64,000 nt of DNA. Source: Stutzerimonas balearica DSM 6083 (lineage in GTDB: Bacteria; Pseudomonadota; Gammaproteobacteria; Pseudomonadales; Pseudomonadaceae). Position 1 is the stretch's first letter, and every line of letters begins with the position of its first letter. The notes under the pieces were generated by a model, which made no database searches, had not been told where the DNA came from, and saw only the letters and a program-made list of their open reading frames with translations. A program made the translations under genes and the position numbers. The stretch lies in assembly GCF_000818015.1 (NCBI RefSeq), contig NZ_CP007511.1, forward strand, positions 3,819,501-3,883,500. Direction: 5' to 3'. Shown here one piece after another: positions 12,538-20,773 of this stretch.

Positions 12538-13833
12538 ATGTTCTACCCCTTCGTTCCCGTGCTGTTGCTACGCACGCTGGTCGCCGGCACGGCGCTAGGG
12601 CTGGTGGCCTGCGCCGCCAAGCCGCTCGCCGAGAGCTATGCGCCCCAGCCCGCTTCATCGGCAAGTCAGAGCACCGCAGAGGCGCCGACGGCCGGCGCCC
12701 CCGCGGCACTGCCATTGCCGGGTTTTGCTGAATGGCGCGATCAGTTTCGGCAGCAGGCGCTGGCCGCGGGCATCAGTCCCCGCGTATTCGACGAAGCCTT
12801 CGCTGGCGTGACTCCGGACCCGACCGTCATCACTGCCGACCGCAGCCAGCCGGAATTCACTCGCCCAGTCTGGGCATATCTCGACGGGGCGCTTTCGACG
12901 CAACGCGTCGAGCGCGGCAAAAGGCTATTGACCGAACATGCCGACACGCTGGCCCGCATCGAAGACCGCTACGGTGTGGATCGCCAGGTGCTTGTCGCCG
13001 TGTGGGGTCTGGAAAGCAGCTTTGGCCAGATCATGGGCGACAAGTCGGTCATTCGCTCGCTGGCCACCCTCGCTCACGAAGGCCGGCGGCCGGAGTTCGC
13101 TCGCACCCAGCTACTCGCCGCCTTGCAGATCCTCCAGAGCGGCGACGTCCGCCCCGAGCGGATGCGCGGCTCCTGGGCCGGCGCCATGGGCCAAACCCAG
13201 TTCATTCCCACCACCTACAACACCCACGCGGTCGACTTCGACGGCGACGGTCGCCGCGACATCTGGGGCAGCGCGGCTGACGCACTGGCATCGGCTGCCC
13301 ACTACCTGCAAGCCTCGGGTTGGAGCCTCCATCAACCCTGGGGTACGGAAGTGCGCCTGCCCTCGGGGTTCGACTACGCCCTGGCCGATGCCAGCATCCG
13401 CAAGCCGCTCGGGGACTGGCGTGCGCTGGGCATCGCCGGCATTCCGGACGGCGACGACAGCGCGCAGGCCAGCTTGCTGTTGCCGGCCGGGCACCGCGGC
13501 CCCGCGTTCCTGGTGCTGGATAACTTCCGTAGCATCCTTCGCTATAACAACTCGTCTTCGTACGCGCTGGCGATCGGCCTGCTGGCCGATCGTTTTCGCG
13601 GCCGTGGCGAGGTCGCCGGCGAATGGCCGCGCGACGAACAACCGTTGAGCCGCTCCGAGCGGCTGGAACTGCAGGAGCGCCTTGCGCGCCAGGGTTACGA
13701 CCCCGGCACGGCCGACGGCATCATCGGCGCCAATACGCGCAAGGCGATACGCGGTTTTCAGCAAACCCTCGGCTGGCCGGCCGACGGGCACCCCACCCAG
13801 GAGCTGCTGGGCCGTCTGCGCGCGCGTCCCTGA
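12538..13833 (+). CDS. Lipoprotein lytic murein transglycosylase with peptidoglycan-binding domain
   Basis: A 431-aa MltB/SltB-type (SLT_2) lytic transglycosylase that cleaves glycan strands to 1,6-anhydro-muropeptides. The lipobox is LVAC with C25, so it is probably an outer-membrane lipoprotein. The catalytic glutamate is E159 in VWGLESSFGQ, followed by the GAMGQTQFIPTTY and DFDGDGRRDIW signatures. A C-terminal PG_binding_1 repeat spans about 370-430. Domain order and position after holA resemble P. aeruginosa SltB3, as I recall it. GTG codons at 12532 and 12535 are alternative starts; I chose the ATG with GAGAG upstream. The gene ends at a strong terminator. Confidence 0.9.
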   Translation: MFYPFVPVLLLRTLVAGTALGLVACAAKPLAESYAPQPASSASQSTAEAPTAGAPAALPLPGFAEWRDQFRQQALAAGISPRVFDEAFAGVTPDPTVITADRSQPEFTRPVWAYLDGALSTQRVERGKRLLTEHADTLARIEDRYGVDRQVLVAVWGLESSFGQIMGDKSVIRSLATLAHEGRRPEFARTQLLAALQILQSGDVRPERMRGSWAGAMGQTQFIPTTYNTHAVDFDGDGRRDIWGSAADALASAAHYLQASGWSLHQPWGTEVRLPSGFDYALADASIRKPLGDWRALGIAGIPDGDDSAQASLLLPAGHRGPAFLVLDNFRSILRYNNSSSYALAIGLLADRFRGRGEVAGEWPRDEQPLSRSERLELQERLARQGYDPGTADGIIGANTRKAIRGFQQTLGWPADGHPTQELLGRLRARP

Positions 13834-13848
13834 GCGATCACGGCAACG

Positions 13849-13874
13849 AAAAAGCCCCGGAATCCGGGGCTTTT
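13849..13874 (+). terminator. Bidirectional intrinsic terminator
   Basis: GCCCCGG (13854-13860), loop AAT and CCGGGGC (13864-13870) form the stem, flanked by an A-run on the left and TTTT on the right, so it works in both directions. It lies between the transglycosylase gene (+) and the convergent unknown gene at 13895 (-). Confidence 0.88.
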
Positions 13875-13894
13875 CATTTGACGCTGCGGTCCGC

Positions 13895-14239
13895 TCAGTG
13901 CTTCACGGCCACTTCGTAGAGATAATCCGGCAGTGGATCGATGACGATCTGCTGGCCTTGATAGTGGGCGCGAACCGACTCCCGCGGCACGACGCCGTGC
14001 GGGACCCGCTCATCGCCATCGAGGCGCTGCCGAGCACGGTAGTCGATGACGCAACCATCGGCCTCGACCCAGAAATGCGGCTTGACCACTTTTCCGTCGA
14101 GCTCGACCTGCCCCAGCATGGCGCGATAGGGAATGTGCTGCTTGGCCAGGCGCGTCACCACCAAGCGACTCATCGCGTCGCATTCGACCTTGGCGGTATC
14201 CAGATCATCGAGCAGATTCTTCAACTGGGGGTGGTTCAT
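13895..14239 (-). CDS. Conserved small protein of unknown function
   Basis: I do not recognise this 114-aa protein. It has no signal peptide or membrane segment. The first 30 residues look helical (NHPQLKNLLDDLDTAKVECD), and the centre contains a compact block with aromatic and charged residues (VKPHFWVEADGCVIDYRAR), which resembles a small alpha/beta fold; a transglutaminase-like relationship is conceivable but not supported by a clear catalytic triad. It is a single-gene unit bounded by the terminator at 13849-13874 on its 3' side and by a 198-base gap containing the lipA terminator on its 5' side. Confidence 0.7.
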   Translation of the reverse strand: MNHPQLKNLLDDLDTAKVECDAMSRLVVTRLAKQHIPYRAMLGQVELDGKVVKPHFWVEADGCVIDYRARQRLDGDERVPHGVVPRESVRAHYQGQQIVIDPLPDYLYEVAVKH

Positions 14240-14404
14240 GAGCTATGGCCCTCGGCCTGATGTTGACGGCCGACACTATAGACCAAAGTCTAATGCGGCG
14301 GAATGACGCAATTTACTTGCCAAGCTAACTAACGATCCTGTGGTTTTTTCAGGCAGCCGTCAGCATCCCGGTACATCAGGTCAAGAGGAAAAGCCACTAC
14401 ATGG

Positions 14405-14432
14405 AAAAAGGTCCGGCGATTGCCGGGCCTTT
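14405..14432 (-). terminator. Terminator downstream of lipA
   Basis: Read on the minus strand, GGCCCGGC (14429-14422), a 4-base loop and GCCGGACC (14417-14410), with one mismatch, followed by TTTTT. It sits six bases past the lipA stop and closes the long proA-to-lipA block. Confidence 0.75.
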
Positions 14433-14437
14433 CTAGG

Positions 14438-15415
14438 TCACTCGCCTTTGGCGGCATGCGCCTGTTGGTCGGCGTGATAGGAGGAGCGCACCAACGGGCC
14501 CGAGGCGACGTTTTTGAAACCCATCTTCTCGGCTTCGTCGGCGAACCAGACAAAAGTGTCCGGATGGACGAAGCGCTGCACCGGCAGGTGGTTGCGCGAG
14601 GGCTGCAGGTACTGGCCGAGCGTGAGCATGTCGATGTCATGCTCGCGCATGCGCTGCATCACCTCGATGACCTCCTCGTCCGTCTCGCCGAGGCCGAGCA
14701 TGAGGCCGGACTTGGTGGGGATACCGGGCACGCGCTCCTTGAACTTCTGCAACAGGTCCAGCGACCACTCGAAGTCAGACCCCGGACGCGAGGAGCGGTA
14801 CAGCCGCGGCACCGTTTCCAGGTTGTGATTGAAGACATCCGGCGGCTCGCTGGCGGTGATCTCCAGAGCGATGTCCATGCGCCCGCGATAATCGGGCACC
14901 AGAGTTTCGAGCTGGATCGATGGCGACAGCTTGCGGATCTCCCGCAGGCAGTCGGCGAAATGCTGGGCGCCACCGTCGCGCAGGTCGTCGCGATCCACCG
15001 ATGTGATCACCACGTACTTCAGACGCATGTCGGCGATGGCCTGGGCCAGGTTCTTCGGCTCGTCCGGATCGAGCGGCTTCGGCCGGCCATGCCCCACATC
15101 GCAGAACGGGCAGCGACGCGTACAGATGTCGCCCATGATCATGAAGGTGGCGGTCCCGCTGGAGAAGCATTCGCCCAGGTTCGGGCAGGAGGCTTCCTCG
15201 CAGACGCTGTGCAGCCTGTGCTTGCGCAAGGTCTGCTTGATGTTCTCGACCTCCGGCGAAACCGGGATACGTACCCGAATCCAGTCGGGCTTCTTCGGCA
15301 ACTCGTCGGTGGGAATGATCTTCACCGGGATGCGCGCCACCTTCTCGGCGCCACGCAGCTTGACCCCCGCCTCGACTTTCGCCGGTCGCTTGTCCGTCGT
15401 TTCAACAGTACTCAT
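14438..15415 (-). CDS. lipA: Lipoyl synthase LipA
   Basis: A 325-aa radical-SAM enzyme that inserts two sulfurs into octanoyl groups on lipoyl domains. The auxiliary cluster uses C72-x4-C77-x5-C83 ([12 protein letters not shown]) and the radical-SAM cluster C98-x3-C102-x2-C105 (CTRRCPFC). I chose the ATG at 15415, giving MSTVETTDK; longer in-frame extensions run into lipB. The first 14 bases overlap the end of lipB, so LipB (octanoyl transfer) and LipA (sulfur insertion) are translationally linked. A clear terminator follows. Confidence 0.97.
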   Translation of the reverse strand: MSTVETTDKRPAKVEAGVKLRGAEKVARIPVKIIPTDELPKKPDWIRVRIPVSPEVENIKQTLRKHRLHSVCEEASCPNLGECFSSGTATFMIMGDICTRRCPFCDVGHGRPKPLDPDEPKNLAQAIADMRLKYVVITSVDRDDLRDGGAQHFADCLREIRKLSPSIQLETLVPDYRGRMDIALEITASEPPDVFNHNLETVPRLYRSSRPGSDFEWSLDLLQKFKERVPGIPTKSGLMLGLGETDEEVIEVMQRMREHDIDMLTLGQYLQPSRNHLPVQRFVHPDTFVWFADEAEKMGFKNVASGPLVRSSYHADQQAHAAKGE

Positions 15416-16070
15416 AGCTTTCGATTCCGCCCGCAAGGGTCTTCTGTTGCGTATAGCCAAGGTGGTCGGCGAGACGATCGCGCAAGCTGTGCGCGACCTC
15501 TTCCAGTTCGACCGGCCCGGCGATGAGGTCACGCAGTTGGGTCATGGCCAGCCCCGCATAACCGCAGGGGTTGATTCGCCGGAAGGGCTGCAGATCCATG
15601 TCCACGTTAAGCGCCAGGCCGTGGAAGGAGCGTCCGTTGCGAATGCGCAGGCCGAGGGAGGCGATCTTGGCGCCATCGACGTAGACGCCCGGGGCATCGG
15701 CCTTGGCCGCCGCGGTCACGCCCCGCTCGGCGAGCACTTCGACGATGCTCTGCTCGATCAGCGAGACCAGCTGGCGAACGCCAATGCCCAGCCGCCTCAC
15801 ATCCAGCAGCAGGTAGCAGATCAGCTGGCCGGGACCGTGGTAGGTCACCTGCCCTCCGCGATCAGCCTGCACTACCGGGATCTCGCCGGGGAACAGCAGG
15901 TGCTCGGCCTTGCCGGCCTGGCCCTGGGTGAATACCGGGGGATGCTGCAGCAGCCAGAGTTCGTCCGGCGTCTGCGGCCCACGCTCGTTGGTGAAACGCT
16001 GCATCGCGCGCCAGGCGGTCTGGTACTCGACCAGACCGCACTCGCGCACGACAAGCTCGCCAGACGCCAT
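15402..16070 (-). CDS. lipB: Octanoyltransferase LipB
   Basis: A 222-aa lipoyl(octanoyl) transferase that moves octanoate from acyl carrier protein to lipoyl domains. The catalytic pair is K135 ([10 protein letters not shown]) and C169 (RINPCGYAG), with the conserved [13 protein letters not shown] loop at 71-83. Its start codon shares one base with the stop of the upstream ybeD gene (TAATG), and its 3' end overlaps lipA by 14 bases. Complete and of family length. Confidence 0.96.
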   Translation of the reverse strand: MASGELVVRECGLVEYQTAWRAMQRFTNERGPQTPDELWLLQHPPVFTQGQAGKAEHLLFPGEIPVVQADRGGQVTYHGPGQLICYLLLDVRRLGIGVRQLVSLIEQSIVEVLAERGVTAAAKADAPGVYVDGAKIASLGLRIRNGRSFHGLALNVDMDLQPFRRINPCGYAGLAMTQLRDLIAGPVELEEVAHSLRDRLADHLGYTQQKTLAGGIESYEYC

Positions 16071-16354
16071 TACAGGACCATATGCACGCGGCCGGTCGCC
16101 CGCAGGTCCGTGTGGATGGCCTGCAACTGCTCGACGCCGGTCGCGGTGATCAGCACCTGGACGGAGAGGAAACGCCCGTTGCGACTGTCGCGCAACACCA
16201 CGCTGGACTCGTCCAGTCCGGGCGCATGCCGCTGAATGACTTCGATGATCAACTCACGGAAGCCGTCACCGGCATCACCGATCACCTTGATCGGGTAGCG
16301 CTCGCAGGGAAATTCGATTTTCGGCGCCTGGGCGTCGTTAGAGGTATCGGTCAT
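16070..16354 (-). CDS. ybeD: YbeD-like DUF493 protein
   Basis: A 94-aa DUF493 protein with an ACT-like alpha/beta fold ([14 protein letters not shown] at the start, a VQVLITATG strand later). It is conserved between the D,D-carboxypeptidase gene and lipB in many gammaproteobacteria, suggesting a regulatory or allosteric role linked to lipoate or the envelope, but none is proven. One-base overlap with lipB implies coupling. Confidence 0.9.
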   Translation of the reverse strand: MTDTSNDAQAPKIEFPCERYPIKVIGDAGDGFRELIIEVIQRHAPGLDESSVVLRDSRNGRFLSVQVLITATGVEQLQAIHTDLRATGRVHMVL

Positions 16355-16377
16355 GAGACGGACCCGTGATCCGCAAG

Positions 16378-16409
16378 GCGCACCGGCGGCCTGGTGAGCA
16401 CCGGTGCGC
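16378..16409 (-). other. Hairpin between dacC and ybeD
   Basis: GCGCACCGG and CCGGTGCGC form a perfect 9-bp stem with a 14-base loop in the 62-base gap. No T-run; possibly an RNA-stability or partial attenuation element. Confidence 0.35.
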
Positions 16410-16416
16410 GAACGCG

Positions 16417-17574
16417 TCAGTTGAACAGGCTGAAGAAGAACAGGCGAATACTATCCCACAGACGACGGAACAGCCCACCCTCCTCCACGGCTTCCAGCGC
16501 GATCAGATCGCTGGTGTGCAGCACCTGCTCACCCTGCTTGACCTCGACCTTGCCAATCACCTGGCCCTGCGCGATCGGTGCGATCAGCGTATCGGCGAAG
16601 CTCATCGAGGCCTGCAGCTTGTCCAGCTGGCCGCGCTGCAGAGTCAGCGTCAGATCTTCGGCCAGGCCGGCCTTGACCTTGTCCTGCTCACCTTTCCAGA
16701 CCTGCTGCTGCGCCAGCTCCACACCCTTCTGGTAGAAGGTCCGGGTTTCGAAGAAGCGGAAGCCGTAGGTCAGCAGCTTCTGCGTCTCGGCCGCGCGGGC
16801 CTGCTCGCTGTTGGTGCCGAACACCACCGCGATCAGACGCATGCCGTCACGCACGGCCGAAGCGACCAGGCAGTAGCCGGCCTCTTCGGTGTGACCGGTT
16901 TTCAGGCCATCGACGGTCTTGTCGCGCCACAGCAGCAGGTTGCGGTTCGGCTGCTTGATGTTGTTCCAGAGGAACTCCTTCTGCGCATAGATCGCATAGT
17001 GCGCCGGGTCCTCGTGAATGATCGCGCGCGCCAGCTTGGCCATGTCGGCGGCCGAAGAGTAGTGCTCGGGATGCGGCAACCCGGTGGCATTCATGAAATG
17101 GGTGTTGTTCATGCCCAGGCGCTGGGCAGTCGCGTTCATCAGGTCCGCAAAGGCCTCCTCGCTGCCGGCGATATGCTCGGCCAGCGCTACGCTGGCATCG
17201 TTGCCGGACTGGATGATCACGCCATGCAGCAGGTCGCCCACCGAGACCTGGCTGTTGACCTGGATGAACATGCGCGAGCCGCCCGTGCGCCAGGCCTTTT
17301 CGCTCACCGTGACCATGTCGCTGTCGCTGATCTGCCCCTTCTTGATTTCCAGGGTGGCGATGTAGGCGGTCATCAGCTTCGTCAGGCTCGCCGGCGGCAG
17401 GCGCTCGTCGCCATTGTTTTCCACCAGCACGTTGCCGCTGGAGGCATCCATCAGCAGATAGGACTTGGCGGCCAGCTGCGGTGGTGAGGGGATGATCGGT
17501 GCCGCCCAGACCGCCGGCGCGATCGTCAGCAGGGCCAGGACCATGAAGCGTTTCAGGTAAATGGTGATGTTCAT
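16417..17574 (-). CDS. dacC: D-alanyl-D-alanine carboxypeptidase (PBP5/6 type)
   Basis: A 385-aa low-molecular-weight penicillin-binding protein that trims the terminal D-Ala of pentapeptides. Signal peptide 1-24. The serine-enzyme motifs are S63-L-T-K66, S123-G-N125 and K225-T-G227. The C-terminal domain ends in an amphipathic anchor ([19 protein letters not shown]), which tethers PBP5 to the inner membrane. It lies 48 bases after rlpA and before ybeD-lipB-lipA, the common Pseudomonas arrangement, and belongs to the elongation block. Confidence 0.95.
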   Translation of the reverse strand: MNITIYLKRFMVLALLTIAPAVWAAPIIPSPPQLAAKSYLLMDASSGNVLVENNGDERLPPASLTKLMTAYIATLEIKKGQISDSDMVTVSEKAWRTGGSRMFIQVNSQVSVGDLLHGVIIQSGNDASVALAEHIAGSEEAFADLMNATAQRLGMNNTHFMNATGLPHPEHYSSAADMAKLARAIIHEDPAHYAIYAQKEFLWNNIKQPNRNLLLWRDKTVDGLKTGHTEEAGYCLVASAVRDGMRLIAVVFGTNSEQARAAETQKLLTYGFRFFETRTFYQKGVELAQQQVWKGEQDKVKAGLAEDLTLTLQRGQLDKLQASMSFADTLIAPIAQGQVIGKVEVKQGEQVLHTSDLIALEAVEEGGLFRRLWDSIRLFFFSLFN

Positions 17575-17622
17575 CCGGTTCTCGATGGGTTGGTGTATCG
17601 GGTGCCACGAAATGGCGCGGAC

Positions 17623-18603
17623 TCAGTCAGCCTTGACTCGCCGGGGCTGACCGAGATTGGCAAGCCGCACGCTCTGCTCGAGCTGTGTGGCCTCACTCTG
17701 CGTCTTGATCGGCCCAAGCCTCACACGATGCAGAATCTGCTGGTTGTGCACGACCGAGCTGACGAACACCGGCGCGGTGACCACGCCCGCCAACTTGTCC
17801 TTGAGCAGTTCGGCGGCGTCCGGATTGGCAAAGGCGCCGACCTGCAGATACAGCCCCTCGTTACCGTTCGCACGCTGCGAGGCGGGCTCGACCTCGACCG
17901 GCAGCACGGCCGCGGCGTGTTGCTGCGGCGGCGGTGTATAGCGCTCGACCGGCTGAGCGATGGAGCCAGCCGCCGGCTTGGCGGCCGCGGGCTGGGCCAG
18001 CACCATTGGCACGGCCTTGCCGCGCGCCGCCCACCACTGCTCCGGGTCGATGCCCTCGACCTTGACCCGTGCCGTGCCGCTTTCGGCGTAACCGAGCTTC
18101 TTCGCCGCGGCAAAGGACAGATCGATGATGCGATCGGAATAGAAGGGCCCGCGATCATTGACCCTGAGCGTGACGCTGCGGCCGTTGTCCAGGTTGGTCA
18201 CCTTGACGTAGCTCGGCAACGGCAGAGTCTTGTGCGCCGCGCTCATCCCATACAGGTCGTAGGTTTCGCCGTTGGCCGTGGCCTGGCCATGAAACTTGGT
18301 GCCATACCAGGACGCTGTGCCGACCTCCGCATAGCGCCGGCCATCGTTCATCGGGTAATAGGTCTTGCCGAGCACCGTGTAGGGATTGGCCTTGACCGGG
18401 CCGTAATGAGGCATCGGCGTGGCATCGGGGATCTGCGAGACATCGACGTCCCACCAGGGCGCGCCATCCTTGTGGGGCCTGGCGTAGCTCCCAGCGGCGC
18501 CGGCCTGGCCGCCGCTCGTATCGCGCGGCCCCGGAGCGGACGAGCAGCCGGCCACGACCACACAGGCAAGCGTCAGCGCCGACAGCCCGCGACGTGCCTT
18601 CAT
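17623..18603 (-). CDS. rlpA: Rare lipoprotein A, septal lytic transglycosylase
   Basis: A 326-aa outer-membrane lipoprotein with lipobox VAGC (C20), a double-psi beta-barrel domain (about 105-195, with GTASWYGTKFHG and the VRVNDRGPFYSDRIIDLS core) and a C-terminal SPOR domain (about 245-326) that binds denuded glycan at the septum. The barrel Glu and Asp residues expected for lytic transglycosylase activity on stem-less glycan are in place. Its ATG overlaps the sltB1 stop as ATGA. This is the full Pseudomonas form, including the SPOR domain. Confidence 0.95.
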   Translation of the reverse strand: MKARRGLSALTLACVVVAGCSSAPGPRDTSGGQAGAAGSYARPHKDGAPWWDVDVSQIPDATPMPHYGPVKANPYTVLGKTYYPMNDGRRYAEVGTASWYGTKFHGQATANGETYDLYGMSAAHKTLPLPSYVKVTNLDNGRSVTLRVNDRGPFYSDRIIDLSFAAAKKLGYAESGTARVKVEGIDPEQWWAARGKAVPMVLAQPAAAKPAAGSIAQPVERYTPPPQQHAAAVLPVEVEPASQRANGNEGLYLQVGAFANPDAAELLKDKLAGVVTAPVFVSSVVHNQQILHRVRLGPIKTQSEATQLEQSVRLANLGQPRRVKAD

Positions 18604-19628
18604 AGCGTCGCTCCCTTGGCTTGCGCGAGCTTCTCGGACAGCTGATGCACTGCCATGGCGTACATCACGCTGCGGTTGTAGCGCGTGATCACGTAGAAAT
18701 TCGGCAGGCCGACCCAGTATTCGTCACCCTCGGCGCCTTCCAGGCGAAAGGCGGTTACCGCTGTGCCATCGGCCACCGGCGTATCGGTACGCCAGCCCAG
18801 GCCACGCAGCGCGGCGGCATCGAGCACCGGCTCGAGACCGACTGTCAGCCCCTTCTCGTATTCCGGGCCGTCGACCTCGGCACGTGCGACCACCGGCTCG
18901 CCAGCCACCCAGCCATGCTGCTTGAAATAGCTCGCGGCGCTGCCGATCGCATCGACCGGATTGCTCCAGATGTCGATGTGGCCGTCGCCGTCGAAATCCA
19001 CCGCATAGGCGCGGAAGCTGCTCGGCATGAACTGTGGCAGCCCCATCGCGCCGGCGTAGGACCCCTTGAGCGTCAGCGGATCGACCTGCTCCTCACGGGC
19101 AAGCAGGAGGAATTCCTTGAGCTGCTGGCGGAAGAACGGCTGGCGCGGCGGATAATCGAAGCCCAGCGTCGACAAGGCATCGATCACCCGGTAGTTGCCA
19201 GTATTGCGCCCGTAGAAGGTTTCGACGCCGATGATTGCGACAATCACCTGCGCCGGAACACCGAACTCGGCCTCGGCGCGCGCCAGGGCCGCCTCGTTCT
19301 GCCGCCAGAAGTCCACCCCCTGGGCGATGCGCGAGTCGGTGATGAAGATCGGACGATACTCCTTCCACGGCTTGACCCGCTCGGCCGGCCGCGAAATCGC
19401 GTCGAGGATCGCCTGCTTGCGCTGCGCCTGGCCGAACAGCTCGTGCAGCTGCTCGGCCGCGAAGCCGTATTCCTGGGTCATTTCGTCGATGAACTGGTCC
19501 ACCGCTGGGCTCTGGTAGTCGCCGGCAATGGCCGACTGCGCGCCGGCGAAGACGCCGACCAGCCCCAGCATGCGGAGCGTTCGCGTCATCCAGACACGCG
19601 TTGTAGGAATCAAGGAATTCACTCTCAT
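18600..19628 (-). CDS. sltB1: Membrane-bound lytic transglycosylase B (SltB1/MltB)
   Basis: A 342-aa soluble or periplasmic MltB-family transglycosylase. The signal peptide spans about residues 1-35 after an extended basic N-region; there is no lipobox. The catalytic residue is E136 in IIGVETFYGRNTGNYR, with GAMGLPQFMPSSFR and DFDGDGHIDIW signatures. I chose ATG 19628 because it shares a base with the rodA stop (TGATG). The internal ATG at 19589 would give a more standard signal peptide and is a reasonable alternative. It overlaps rlpA at the 3' end. Confidence 0.92.
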   Translation of the reverse strand: MRVNSLIPTTRVWMTRTLRMLGLVGVFAGAQSAIAGDYQSPAVDQFIDEMTQEYGFAAEQLHELFGQAQRKQAILDAISRPAERVKPWKEYRPIFITDSRIAQGVDFWRQNEAALARAEAEFGVPAQVIVAIIGVETFYGRNTGNYRVIDALSTLGFDYPPRQPFFRQQLKEFLLLAREEQVDPLTLKGSYAGAMGLPQFMPSSFRAYAVDFDGDGHIDIWSNPVDAIGSAASYFKQHGWVAGEPVVARAEVDGPEYEKGLTVGLEPVLDAAALRGLGWRTDTPVADGTAVTAFRLEGAEGDEYWVGLPNFYVITRYNRSVMYAMAVHQLSEKLAQAKGATL

Positions 19629-20773
19629 CAAACCTGGGCGATCCACTTGCGATGGGTGTGGATCGACATCAAAACCCCGAACCCCGACAGCAGGGTCACC
19701 AGCGAAGTTCCACCGTAGCTGATAAAGGGAAGCGGCACCCCCACCACGGGCAGCAAGCCGCTGACCATGCCGATGTTGACGAAGACATAGACGAAGAACG
19801 TCATGGTCAACGCACCGGCGAGCAGTTTGCCAAACAGCGTCTGTGCCTGCACGGTGATGGTCAGCCCCCGCGCGATCAGCAGCAGGTAGAGCACCAGCAA
19901 CAGGCAAACGCCAACCAGCCCGAACTCTTCGGCCAGAACGGCAATGATAAAGTCGGTATGGCTTTCCGGCAAAAAATCCAGGTGCGACTGGGTGCCGAGC
20001 AGCCAACCCTTGCCGAATACGCCGCCCGAGCCGATCGCCGCCTTTGACTGGATGATGTTCCAGCCGGTACCGAGCGGATCGCTTTCCGGATCGAGAAAGG
20101 TCAGCACGCGCTGCTTCTGATAATCGTGCATGACGAAGTACCACATGCCGACGGCGACCGGCACCAATGCGGTCACCGCACCGAGAATCCAGCGCCAGGG
20201 CAGCCCGGCAATGAACAGGACGAAGGCGCCGGACGCGAGGATCAGCAGCGAGGTCCCCAGATCAGGCTGCTTGAGAATCAGCACGAACGGCACGACGATC
20301 AACGCCAGGCTGACCAGCGTGTGCTTCAGCCGTGGCGGCAGGGGGCGCGACGACAGATACCAGGCGATGGTCATCGGCATGATGATTTTCATGAACTCGG
20401 ACGGCTGGAAGCGGATCACGCCCGGAATGTTGATCCAGCGCGTCGCCCCCATCGCGGTGTGCCCGAGAAACTCGACGACCAGCAGCAGCCCGACCACCAC
20501 CAGATAGCCCAGCGGCACCCAGCGTGCCATGAAGCGCGGCTCGAACTGTGCGATTACCAGCATCGCGCCGAGGCCGAGGCCAAAGGAACTGGCCTGCTTC
20601 ATCAGCAGGTCGAGGTTCTTGCCGCTGGCCGAGTAAAGGATGAACAGGCTGGCCGCCGCCAGCGTCAGCAACAGCAGCAGCAACAGCCCGTCGATGTGCA
20701 GGCGCTGCAGAAGCGTGGCCCGGCGACGCATCACGTCCTCGCGCGAAAGCGTGCGATCGAAGGTACCGCTCAT
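19628..20773 (-). CDS. rodA: Rod-shape glycosyltransferase RodA (SEDS)
   Basis: A 381-aa polytopic SEDS peptidoglycan polymerase with about ten membrane helices. The conserved SHTDFIIAVLAEEFG segment (periplasmic loop 4) and GVPLPFISYGGTSL near the C-terminus are diagnostic. It pairs with PBP2, encoded directly upstream; its ATG overlaps the mrdA stop by four bases (ATGA), consistent with 1:1 production of the elongasome synthase pair. Confidence 0.96.
   Translation of the reverse strand: MSGTFDRTLSREDVMRRRATLLQRLHIDGLLLLLLLTLAAASLFILYSASGKNLDLLMKQASSFGLGLGAMLVIAQFEPRFMARWVPLGYLVVVGLLLVVEFLGHTAMGATRWINIPGVIRFQPSEFMKIIMPMTIAWYLSSRPLPPRLKHTLVSLALIVVPFVLILKQPDLGTSLLILASGAFVLFIAGLPWRWILGAVTALVPVAVGMWYFVMHDYQKQRVLTFLDPESDPLGTGWNIIQSKAAIGSGGVFGKGWLLGTQSHLDFLPESHTDFIIAVLAEEFGLVGVCLLLVLYLLLIARGLTITVQAQTLFGKLLAGALTMTFFVYVFVNIGMVSGLLPVVGVPLPFISYGGTSLVTLLSGFGVLMSIHTHRKWIAQV

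Noticed and set aside
13895..14239. Transglutaminase-like assignment for the 114-aa gene
   Set aside because: A His and acidic residues are present, but no Cys-His-Asp triad in the proper order could be identified.
14329..14437. Small coding sequence downstream of lipA on the minus strand
   Set aside because: The open sequence extends lipA in another frame across the lipA terminator; a 15-codon ATG frame there has no support.
19629..20144. Long open extension upstream of the sltB1 start
   Set aside because: It is the antisense-free second frame inside rodA; composition is Arg/Ala-rich as expected for a shadow frame, and rodA has clear SEDS motifs.
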